Part shown: positions 10,951 to 22,800 of the stretch, in pieces
Layout of the letters: each line of letters begins with the position of its first letter
Position numbering within the stretch: position 1 is the stretch's first letter
Assembly (NCBI RefSeq): GCF_008831285.2
Contig: NC_045141.1
Span: forward strand, 7,677,353-7,741,352
DNA length: 64,000 nucleotides
Reading direction: 5' to 3'
Source of the DNA: Nymphaea colorata
Lineage: Eukaryota > Streptophyta > Magnoliopsida > Nymphaeales > Nymphaeaceae
Program-made: the position numbers and the translations under genes
The notes under the pieces: generated by a model
What the model was told of the DNA's origin: nothing
What the model saw: only the letters and a program-made list of their open reading frames with translations
Database searches by the model: none

Positions 10951-12978
10951 AAAATACAAATTCATTACACGCAACCAAATTTTGTTGGATTAGTATTAAT
11001 GAGTAACCTACTTACAAATTGATTTCTCACAAGCACACTGCTACCATTTGCATAAATAGATATTATATGTGAAGTTTGGAGGTACTAACTATGAGAATTT
11101 TTGAAAACCAAAAGAGCCAAAGAGATGTTAGTTGACATCTTGGTTTCAAAAAGCTATGCAAGGACAAATTTGTGAGAGTAGTTTATTGGTAAATTTGCGG
11201 GAAACCTAATAAGTAATGGGATGTAACATGGTAGGTTATGGGGCCAGTGGCCTTGTAGATTGAAAAACAAACAACAAACAATTTGCATGTACTTAAACGA
11301 AAAAGAAAAGTCTTAAATGATACATATACAAACATAGTATTGTTTTTCACTTCAGAATTTGTTAAGCTTTTTAGATCGTTATAAGATGCGTTAAACGAAA
11401 ATCATTCTAAAAGTGGTTGTTGAGGTCGTTTGTCTCTATTATGATATACCAATGAAAATGAATGTCAAAAATTCAATGTGAATCAAAATTTATAATATAA
11501 ATGTACTTAAAAGTGTAACATTTGTTAGTTTATAAAATTCAATTTCCTTATTAGATTTTCATGTTTTTTAATATTATATATAACTTACCTTGTATGGAAA
11601 TACAAAAGCATATCACAACATGCAAGTGTAAAAGACACTTTCTCTTGAACCATCTGATCAAGATTATAAACCATGACTTCTCATCACATCCGAATCTGAT
11701 TTTTATATTTATATCTGAATCTAAATCTAAATTTTGACACCGAATTTTGTCAATTTTCAGCATTAGATATAAGATACATATTTGTCTAAAAATACATCCA
11801 ATCCAAATCAGATCAGATATTTATGTACATCTGAATCCAAATCCAAATACAATCGGATGCCATTTCTTAAATCCGATCCGATTTCTTAATCAGATTTTTC
11901 AGATCGATTTAGTCAGATATCCGATGCAAATAAGATATATTGACATCTCCATCCATTCTTCACACCAATACACACACAAAAAGAAAGAGGGATATTATTA
12001 AGGAAATTGTGCCTTTGCCAATGAGTCATTGAGCTGGGGGGCCATCGGAAAGTATGCTGCCAAGAGCTTGCCAAATGTAGACCACACAAGAAGAAAGAGA
12101 GAGAAAAGAAGAAAGAGAGAGAAAGGGGAAATTCTCCAACAAGAGAAAATGCATCAGAAATATAGTTGATATGAACACATTCAATTCAATGACACGAAGA
12201 AAAACATCAGAAATGAGTCTCAACTTTTACTAACGTGAGAGTATTCAAATAATACTCGACTTCCCTGGATGCACAACCAATGTCAGTGAAATGTTGAGAT
12301 CCTTCAACCGTTTTTTTACTAATGTGCAGAAAACACATTAATTAGAAAAGATGGAGCACCAGCGGCACTTCAACAAGGCATCACAAAAGAAGGGGGGCGA
12401 TATAGTATGACCATTTTCCGACACAAAAGGTGAGCGTCAAGAATTACTTGCTCTCAATGACACGAGCCCCACAGATCCAGTTTTTATTGATCATCAAACC
12501 AGTGGCAGAAATGATTCCTAGCTTTAGGGGACCTCATCAAAGTGTCAATGCGAAGATTCAGACCAATGGAGAACCGTTTAATAATACAAGCAACGCCCAC
12601 AAGGAAAAATGGCCATTAATGACGCATTCCATTGGCCTCTAGAAAGATGGAGTGCTGATTTCATGGGCCCATTTACTAATGTAGTATATTGCATTAGTAA
12701 AAACATGGAACCTTGAGTCACTTTTACTGACGAGTCCTGACACATCATGGTTGGCAAACTTCCATGGTGCAGCGGTAGCACTTGGAGAGAAATAGAAGAG
12801 TACATCCATATAAACCCAGAGACCAGCTTCGCCTGGCATGAATAATTGACATGTGGTTACAATGTGTCAGCAAAAATTTCTTCACAAACGTGTTTTTGTT
12901 TCGCATCAGTGTTTGTAGCACCTTCACTACCACTTTTGCTCATTTGGTCAAAGTGTCCTGTAATGCATGCCCACAAAC
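10951..12978. other. Intergenic, no gene recognised
   Basis: About 2 kb. A purine run of the type 'aagaagaaagagagag' is repeated at about 12085-12126. The region 11690-11950 consists of degenerate 'ccaaatc/cagat' strings. The frames at 12430-13151 overlap each other on both strands and have no family resemblance. Confidence 0.45.
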
Positions 12979-13309
12979 AGGGCTGCACAATGAATCGAGT
13001 CAAATTGGACTCAACTCAAACTCGCTCAAAAAGGCTGGACTATGTTGTCAAGCTCGAGTTTAAATTTATACTCAAAATGTTAAACGAGCCAAGCTCGAGT
13101 TGTAAAAACTCAACTTGGCTCGAGTATGTAAAATCGGTTCATCTTAGTTGAATTAGTTAAATGAGTTCATGAGTTAAAATAGTTTAAAAGAAATGGAACA
13201 TGTTAACAGACACTTGAATGAGTTTAGCTTGAGCTTCGAGGTCAAGTCTTTTTAATTGAGTCAAGCTCGAGCGGCCCAGCTCACGCTCGACTCGTGTGAA
13301 GGCCTACGG
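12979..13309. mobile_element. hAT-type MITE, 331 bp, 8-bp TSD
   Basis: The element is bounded by an exact 8-bp direct repeat CCACAAAC at 12971-12978 and 13310-13317. The left end AGGGCTGCACAATGA and the reverse complement of the right end share GGC and CACA at matching places. The interior is full of GAGCTCGAGC-like palindromes (for example about 13051-13120 and 13255-13295), the usual look of plant hAT MITEs. It has no coding capacity. It lies about 510 bp upstream of the PLD3-like start codon, so it may contribute to that promoter. Confidence 0.8.
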
Positions 13310-13822
13310 CCACAAACTAGGTTGTATCTTAGTTAGAGTAAGTTCTCCCCTTTCCACGATTACAAAGTATGGTATTTATGTCTCCATCTTCAGCTCATTC
13401 AAGTTAAATTCCAACATAAAAAAAAGCGTCGACGTAGTTATTCGAATTAAAAAGCGTTAAAATATTGAAATCAAGAGCAAATGAAAAAGAAACAATGGCA
13501 TCAATTTTGATGCGGATGAGATCCTTGTTAGGTACTGCAACCTACCCGTACAAGAAATTGTGCTGGCGATCTGGAATTCTGTATGACATTCTTTATTTAT
13601 TTTCTTGCCCAATAAAGACCCTCAGAAGGAAACAGAGCTTCCTTTCCCTTTCCTTATTGGCGAAGAGGCCAGCGGCATCTACGCCTTTTGGCGGCTATGG
13701 GGCCACACTGCAGAGGCATCCAAGTCTTCGAGCTTCCATAGAAAAAGAAAAAGAGAAAGAGAAAGAGAATCGAAGAAGAAGGAGGAAGACGATCCTGAGG
13801 AAGAAGGATAGATAAGAGGAAA
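13310..13822 (+). promoter_or_regulatory. PLD3-like promoter/leader with purine tract
   Basis: The interval between the MITE and the start codon. From about 13740 to 13815 it is almost pure purine (gaaaaagaaaaagagaaaga and variants), typical of plant 5' UTRs. A 116-codon frame (13465-13815) ends 7 bp before the gene's ATG in another frame. If transcription starts upstream of it, it would act as an upstream ORF. The Lys/Glu/Arg-rich end of that frame comes from the purine repeat, so I do not call it a gene. Confidence 0.45.
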
Positions 13823-16800
13823 ATGGTGATGCGCGATTCTTTCCTCCATGGCATCCTCCTCCTTTTCTCCTTCTTCGTTTTCTTTGCCCACCACGCCGGA
13901 GCAGATCAGGAAACAACTCCTCGATGCAAGGCGTGGCTAGTCCAGTCTATTCCCACCGACATGCCCCATCTCAAACATGTGCCAGGCGTCCTCTCCACTG
14001 GTGCTTCTCCTCAACTCCCTTCTCCGGTTCCCTATGGTTTTCTATTTTCCTGCCGACGTCCTCCGTGACGGTTGGAATGATGTTGTTGAGCAGAGGAGGT
14101 GTTCCGGTGGCTCGCCGGAAACGCAACGGAGAGATTGGACCTGATCGTGCAGTACTGGCAGCTGGTGGCCTCGCCGGAGAACCCGCTGTCCGGCGATTAT
14201 GGCTACTCCAGCGAGGAAATGAAGACTTTTGGGGCTGACGCAGGCGCCGGCGTTTATCGGGCGATCGAAGATGCTGCTGATCGCAGCGTCTCCGTCAGGT
14301 ACGATAGATAAACTTTGCACCTTTTCTTTTGCTTTTTTCCAAATCGCTCCTCGTTACTTGTTTTATTTTACCCTCTAAATTGTTCGGCATTATTTGTAGC
14401 TCCCAAAGGCACCTTTCTGTCCGTTTCTGGTGCTCAAAATATATTACTATTTCCCTCTCTCTCTTATGCTTATGGAGAACATAAAATTTAATACCACAAT
14501 AAAATAACAAAACCTATCCCTAAGTTCTCTCTCTCTCTATGTCACATATATAAAGGTGCTATGTAGTGCATATGCACGTAATTTTACTCCCACTTGTATT
14601 AAAACGAACAATCGCAGGACTACTTTTAGAAAAACGCCTGGAAAGATCGTATCGACACATTGAAGACAGAAATGTCGACATAGAATGAACATGACGTAAT
14701 AGAAATACGGCTCATACACACAAAACAAAGCCGAAAAATAAATAATATAAAAGAAGGGAACTTGAGCTCAGGTTGGACAATGTTCCATGTCGACATCAAG
14801 AATCAAGAAATAATGGAGGCCTTGGTGGCCCATGCCCACCTTGACGTGGCAGTGTGCCCACACGACGTCAAGAGATAAGATCTTGTTCGCTAGTGCATTT
14901 CTATATCGCCTTGCATTTCAGGGATATGAACGGTTTTTGAATTTCGATCGTTTTACCTTTTAGGAGTTTTGATCTGATTGGATCTTATGCAACCAAATTT
15001 GGATCTATACTCAGACTTAGGCTACATACTTCGAAATAGAATTTATGTTCGACCAGACATTCATGGGTCAGAATCTAAGTCACGTGTTTGCTCAACTATG
15101 AGAGCCACTCATTTTTGCTTATTATAAAAACACTATTAAAAGCCTAAGTGGGCCAGGAGCCTTTAACAGACCGTAAAAAATAAAAGAATATTGTTATTTA
15201 CCTTTCATATATGATAAACGTGTTATATCATGTCTTAAATGATTCCAAAGAAGGGATATATAATTCAATCACCTCATTAAAAATGTTAGTTGGTCAAAAT
15301 TTTCCATATTTTTTTCCATCACTTGTAACAAGAGGTGATTTCAGATCTGCAATTATAAAGTAAGACCCCTCCCATCTGACTTCAACGATTTGAAATCCTC
15401 CTTTGCACATAATGACCAAATCTGGTGTTTGTTTATGCTGTAAATTTCATACAGAAGGGATTTTAGATCAACCTCAAATCAAATATCCGAGGCTGTCAAA
15501 CACATCACAAAGCACGGGACACAGAAAAAATTGTGTACGACCTTAAAATCCAAAACTGTGATCTAGCCTGCAGCAGCGGTAATATCCACGAAAGCAAACT
15601 TCAATAATGTATAATATCATCAAATGATCATTTTTCATCTATCAAAATGGAGACTGGGGGATCCAAGCCGTTGGTCTTTCTAGTAGCCTGAGTTATGTGT
15701 TTTTATTTTTTTAAAATAAGTGCGTGATTTTAAGTTTTACATATTTTACTATTGCAAATATCATTATAATATTACGAGAAATTAAGACAATTTTTGTATT
15801 CATGGCCATGGTCCCAGTTGTAGGAAATTAGAAGTTGATTGAATTTGGATTTTACCCAATTGTTATGCCCACTTATATCTAATTAAGCTATATAAAATTA
15901 TCAGGTAATTGTATATGGCAAGCAACATGAAATTAAATTGAAGTGGGAAAACCTGCCTCACAAAATTGCAAGTGCGTGGCGTTAGTGCTTATGTAATAAC
16001 ACATGTATAATATAAACAAAAAAGAGTATAGGTGAAAATAATAGCACAAGAAATATAAATAAATAAAAACATCTTAATCATAGGTAGAGTAAGGTTACAA
16101 AGTATTAGGTGTATCATGTATGCTTATATTATATAAGATAACATGATTCGTGTTGTTAGAAAATAAAATGCGTGCAGAAAAAGCAAAGATAAAATAATGA
16201 AAATAATCCTCTACAAAGCAAACTAATTAATTGGATGTATGTTTCCTATTCTAAGTGGAACGAGATGAGACGGGAGCCCATAAGCTTCCCCTTCTTCGAA
16301 ATAATTAAGCGCCAAACTTTTTCAGCTTTGTGTAGAAAGAAGATTCCTGTAAACTGTGTCACACGAGTAGGTGAATGAGCTTCGGAAGCAGTGTTGGGGA
16401 TGGGTATATGATGCCTGTTGAGTCGTATTTGGGTCATACCGGATTAAAACCATAAATCGTAGACATTTAAAAGTTCAAAAGCAGACAGTAGACACTGGGC
16501 TGAACGAGTCTCTCCAATCAAATTTTTAGAGTTGTAACGCGTCAGACTGACAGGTAAAAGTCCAGTCAATAAACAGTGACACCATTCTTTACCCAAGTGT
16601 CCATACACGTCCTGAATACAAAATTTAAAAACTTCAAAAATTTATCCAAAGAATTTTAGTTTAATATATATAAAAAATTTAAAAATTTTTGTTAGTTTAG
16701 TCCCTGCCACAAAAAAATTTGTTTGCATTTTGGGTTACTCGCTCCCCACCCAATGAGCTGGTAAAAGGTCTATCAGTACTTTGATTCCCCGGATTTTAAT

Positions 16801-19800
16801 CCTCTAAAATCTTTCACCACGGTTCAATCAAGAGAATGCAAACAAAGAAGCTGCACTTTATAGTCTATAAGGTGAGATTTTTGTTTTCTTTTTGAACCCA
16901 GCCGTTGCAACGTTCGATTGCAAAGGTGATTGAAGATCAGGTGTCCGATTTCGATTTCCTGACAATCAATCCTTTGCTCATTTGTCTGGAAACAAGGACT
17001 GATTTTTTAGAGGAGCTCAAATCCTTCGGCCAACTTGAACTCCGTCTATCACAGCTGTGCAATACAATGTATCGGGCAGATGTGATTGCCAATACATTAC
17101 ATCATGATGTGTGCTGCAAGATGAGACGGGAGGATTTCTTCATCTAAATCCACAAATTCAGTTTGCTATGCCAAAATACATCCTGTAAGATAAGGAAGGA
17201 ACTGGTTTGCTCAGGTCATGCGGACACCTACGCTCTCGCGATTATAAAATAACAGAAAGTATTCATTGAAATAACTATAGAAAAAAGCTTCACCAAAAAA
17301 AGAAAAAGTCCTGGTCATATAAATTTCGCAGTTCAGGCGATTTGCAACCATGAGATTGCCAATAATTGTAGGTAGAGCAAAACGTACGCCACGGTTTCCA
17401 GTTTCCTACAATAACATAAGAAAAAAATATAAAAGGCTCCTAACTTTTGGGCAATAACAAATCACTGGTTAATTTTTTTAAGTTAACCAATAGATATTTA
17501 ATTTTTGAGAGAAATTCTCAAAGAGCCGCCTACTAAGAAGAACGTTAATTTGATATAAAATAATAAAAGTACCTCTCATAAAAAACCATTCTTATTTTAG
17601 TCGAAGAAATATGTTTTTGTTTCAAGAGTGGTATTTTTAATTTATACCAAAAAATTAATAAATTTTTAGTAGGTGGCTTTTTTCGGAATTTTTATCAAAA
17701 GTTGCTCGTCTACATGTTAACTTGGGTGATTTGTTATTTGCCTAAAGGATATGGAAGCAATTGGTCACACATTTTCGATTATTGTTTGGGCAAATTAACA
17801 TACTAAACTTCAAGAAAATGATCTAGAATTTTAAAAGAAAGCTGCATGAGTCCTGCTTCATGTTATTGATATTAAAATCTTTTAAATAGGATTGTGCAGC
17901 ACTCTGGAGTTTATCCTGATTACTGCAATGAATCTTCCAAATTAGCCTATGGGAGGCCTAACGTGGAGAACGTTACACTACTCTTCGATGATTGGTGGGG
18001 ATCTGGCATCGTGCATGCCAAAGTGTGGATAGCAGATGGCAAAGACATGTATATTGGGTCTGCCAACAATGACTGGAAGTCTCTTACTCAGGTATATTGA
18101 TAAATTTTTGATTTGTTTAACAAGCTAGTTAGTTGAATCTTCCCTTTTTTATGGCTTCAATACTTTTGCCTGCTCTACTTGTACCTGCATATGTTCTTTT
18201 AGCTCTTTTAACCCATTGTTTACAGGTGAAGGAGGTCGGTGTTTATCTTGTAGATTGCCATCCGATAGCAAAGAAGGTTGAGGTCTACTTTCAGAACCTG
18301 ATGAAACTTTCCTCCCTGAATTCTTCTACATACTCTAAAAGAATTTGGGACAGTGTGTGGCAAGTTCACAGAAACGTACCCTGCTGGTCACATTTTGTGA
18401 ATGCTCGTGACAGGTGCAGGTATGTTATTCATGCGGATTTTGGTTGGTTAATTCATGCTGATTTCATATTATCATCTTTTTCTAAGGTGGGATGTGCCCA
18501 CATTTCTGCTTGTAATTGTACTGATCAGATCGTAAATTTGAGGGATGTTGTTTTCTTTGTACTTATTGTGCTGATACCTTTGCTGAATGAATAATTTTTC
18601 GGTGGATTTTGTATTCCTTCTTGTGCTTCAGGTGTCTGTTTTTTGTTTCTGATTTTGCATTTCAGTTCTTTTGTGATCACATACACGTTTCTTTTTCCAT
18701 AGCTTCTTTCTTTCAATAATAGTTCAGTTTCCTTACAGAAGAAAAAAAAATAAAACAATATGAGACATTCAATTCCCACGACATCAGTTTGCGTTCTAAC
18801 AGAAATTGCATTTTTTTTCCTCTGAACGGGTGAAGATTGTGTTTAATAAAATCAATGGTAGGAGGTGCTAATTACGAAAGTATACACATAGCATGATTCT
18901 TCATAGTACAATCCCTAGCTGGTGGATTCGGCGCAAGCTATCTCTTTCCATTTCCAGTTTGCTTTTCAATGAAGATGCAGCACATGCACCAGCATATACC
19001 TTATATGTTGTCTATAAATATGGGTGTGTTAGCCTTTCTATGTATAAAATTGCACAAGCGATGCATCAGTTCAGGACAGTTATCAGCTTCTGTATTTTTT
19101 ATTTAGCCCCTTGTGAAAAGACTATGCATGAAGATGTTCTATCTGTCGAACTTCCAATCCACGTACGCTATATTAAGTTGAATACCAAAAGCAATGTTGG
19201 AACTGGAGAAAACTTGAAGGTGTTTCTTTCACTTCTTCTATGCACAGTGCATTAAATTGCATGAAGTTTGCAATTAAGACTTTAGAAGATAAAATTTGAA
19301 ATTTCTTTCCAAAATCCTGTCCACGTGGGTGCAATCTCCATCACTCAACACTGAGAAAATCCATTCTCAGTTTGTTTGATTTGGTTATGTAGAAAAGATT
19401 TGTAACATAATAGGAAGAATTGAATGGCTAGGAGACTAGCAATTCACACTTGTATGTCTTATACAAATATTGATTTTTAACTTTACTAGCCTTAATTGAA
19501 GGACAGGTCACCTCTCCCTGGACTTGTGGAGACACCCCATGTTATTGGCTATCCAGCCCTAGAAAATCCGTACATGTTTGATGTGCCAATGAACATGCCT
19601 GACTACAACCATAACATCTGTGGCAACCATCGAAGCTATGTATCATTTTCACCTCCGGAGGTAAAAGTTGATCCTTTAGTCTCTCATTTTGTGTTGCTTT
19701 CCTATATGATAACCTTGTTAATAGAATGTTATGTTTACAAATATAACCAACACATTTCCTTGTTACATGCACCAATAGTATGCATATATAACATCATAGT

Positions 19801-22800
19801 CATTGAATATATGTCAACCAAGACTTTATTTAGTTTCATAAACTGAAACAAATTCTTCTATCCTTTCGGTCCTTTGGTTTTATCAGCTCCTCATGATTCT
19901 TACTGTGCTAGTAGAATGAGGAGCAGTAAGGACTGTGTATGCTTGTGTAGACTTGCTTGTTGGGACTTCAGTTCTCTTAACATTCTCTCTCACTATCAGA
20001 ACCCGAAGCCTATTTTTAACCTATTTTACTTACGTAGAATATGAAGAAATTTAACTGCACTGCAGTGCAGCAAGTGTGTGCTAAAATTCAGCTGCTTATT
20101 TGATAGTACACACACACACACACACACACATATGAAGTGATTGAACATGTGCCTCAAATTTGATGTGTCCTGTATTCCCCATGTAAAGACCATCTGATCA
20201 AATAATAGGATGGGGAATGTAACTTAATAATGTATTGACCTACATAGTTTGTTTAACAAAGGATTCACAATGAAGGATTGAAAATCAATGTTTTTTTTCA
20301 CAAAAAGAAGATAAAAAGCATAAGTAATAAATTTTGACAAAAACCTTCTCTCCATCTCTTCCTCTCTATATGTACATATAGGAGGATTCAGATCTGCTGG
20401 ATGCTGGATGTTGCCCGTTGGTTAAAATTTAAAAATTCAACGTTGAAAGCACCATAAACTACTGCTAGAGCATCATGAATTGTTGATGCAACACAAACCA
20501 TCGTAATGTTCCTGTAGCTACTGTTTTTTAGCAGCTTTAAATAGGAAAAGCTTATAAACCATCTCAAGGTGTGTAAGGAAGGGTGCTTGAGTTTATACAA
20601 TGAAGAACAGATAGAATGGAGCACAATACACCTGGTCTTCATAACTTCAGGCATGACAATCCCAAATGCCTTCATAACTTTACTCATCATTGGTAAAAGG
20701 TGATGGAAAGCCAAATGGGTGGATCATGGACTGTATAGGCATGGAAGGCAGAGTGTTTCTAAACCATCTTATTTATATTGGCTTGGAATTGTGGATAGAA
20801 GATCACTCTTAAATCGATATTCCATTTTTAATGTTGATAGATTGTGTGTTTCGGGTCCGGATCCATACCCGACCCGCCTTGTAGCCCGTTTTGGGCTCTA
20901 CTTAAGTCATGTAACCCTAATCCTTAAGTGTTAATGATAATCTTAAGAGAGAGAGAGTCTGGCTGCTAGTGGGCACCAACTCCTCCTCATTCGTGGTCTT
21001 TCCTCCCTCGTGTTGAGGGTTTTCCACGTTACATCGTGATCATTGTTTCTCTTCGTCTTCTTCTTGTTCGTATTTCTACATGGTATCAGAGCCGTGAAGT
21101 TCCGGCGTTTCTGGTTTGCCTTTTGCCCGTGTTGGAGGAGGATTCGCCCGGCACTGTTCATTGTCTCGCCCGACACTGTTCATTGTCTCGCCCGACACTG
21201 TTCATCGCCCGTGCCCGACGCTCGTGCCCGAGCTTCGTCTGTCACCCCGCCGCCGTCTCCGCCCAGTGCCGCTCAGGATTCCGCCGTCTCCGCCTAGCGA
21301 CGACCGGCCCAGCGACGCCCTGATCAGCGCCGTTCCTGTTTAGCTGCTTCCGCCCAGCGTCGGCCTGCCCAGCGCCTCTGCCCAGCGCCGCTCCCTCGTT
21401 TTTTTTTTCTCCGGCGCTGCCTCTCTGTTGCTGTCTCTTCCGCCGGTGAGGTTTACGCGTTCTCCGTTTTGTCCGTTGCCTGCTCTCTGCCTTTTTTTGG
21501 TGTTGTATTGTGCTGTTGCTCCCTGCTGCCCTTGCTGCCTACTGGGCTTCACCCGTAGCTAGACTGGTCTGTGATTATGGCAGCCTCTTCCTCGTCAACC
21601 GTCAACACCAATCCCACTGAAATAGGGGCTTTTAGAACTGAGAATGTTCCCATGCAGGTCATCACTCTTCGCCTCACCAAGGAGAATTATTTCTCGTAGT
21701 CGCCTGCTATGACTATGGGGATTGCTGGCCGTGGTCGCATGGCCTATATTGATGGGAGCAACCCCGAACCAGCAAGAACAAGTGATGTGTGGCATACTTG
21801 GTTTCTTGAGGATAATCAAGTGAAAACTTGGATTGTCAATTCCGTTTCCACCGATATTCAGCCCCTTATCCTTCGGAAGAAGACTGCTAGAGACATGTGG
21901 GTGGTCCTCGAGCAAATGTATGGCCAAAAGAAGACCGCAATTCGTACTTACCAAGTAATGAAGACAGTCTATGGCATTCGACAAGGGAACTCGTCTGTTG
22001 CAGAGTACTATGGGGCTTTGAAAGCCAAGTGGGAAGAGCTTGACTATCATTCTGATATTCCTTGGCATTGTCCCCATGATCAGGCGCTCTATGTTGCTCA
22101 TGAATGGGAAAACAGGGTGTTCCTCTTTTTAACAGGTTTAAATGATGAGTTCGAAGGTGTTCGAAGCCAGATTCTGAATTCAGGGGAGGTGTCCAGTATT
22201 GAAGATGTGTACTCCTGTGTTGAAGCGGAAGAACAGAGGAGGCTTGTTACAAAAGAAGGGAAGAGGGAACTTGTGCCCTATAACGAGAGATCCGCTCTCG
22301 TGAGTCGTGGTCCTGGCGGCCCGTCTAGATCCCTTCGCCGGTGCACTCACTGCAAGAAGACAGGTCACACTGTGGATTATTGTTGGGATCTTCATCCAGA
22401 AAAGAAGGGAAACAAAGGGAGATCTTCGATTGGGAGAACGCCTGTGTCTGAGGTGCAAGCATCCAGTGGAGAAAAAGTCTTTATTTCTGCTGACCAGCTT
22501 CGTGAACTAAGGGCATATTTGGGCAGGATCGATGTCAACAAGATTGAGACCTCAAAGGAAACTACAACTAATCATGCTCTTGCGGTTATTGGAAATCAAG
22601 GTAACTCTTCTGTGGGGGAATGGATTGTCGATAGTGGTGCTACTCATCACATGACAGGTAATCCAAAATTGTTTCATGAGTATAAGTTGTCCTCGGGAAA
22701 GGAACGTGTTTCTCTTGCAGATGGTTCCTCTACCTGTGTGGCAGGCGAAGGCACTCTGCCCTTGTTGGACAAATTTCATGTGCAGGGCTCTTTACATGTT

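Larger units (their letters stand above)
14299..17889 (+). other. PLD3-like intron 2 (3.6 kb)
   Basis: GT at 14299 and AG at 17888-17889. The splice completes an Arg codon and continues [10 protein letters not shown], the conserved family block. The interior is AT-rich and holds a MITE (17444-17747) and an exon-like frame at 16905-17147 of unknown origin. Confidence 0.85.

Noticed and set aside
13465-13916. Several overlapping Lys/Glu- or Phe/Ser-rich frames as genes
   Set aside because: All derive from one purine-rich leader tract read in different frames and strands.
18893-19255. 120-codon frame in PLD3-like intron 4 as a separate gene
   Set aside because: No recognisable domain, and it lies wholly between well-supported exons 4 and 5.
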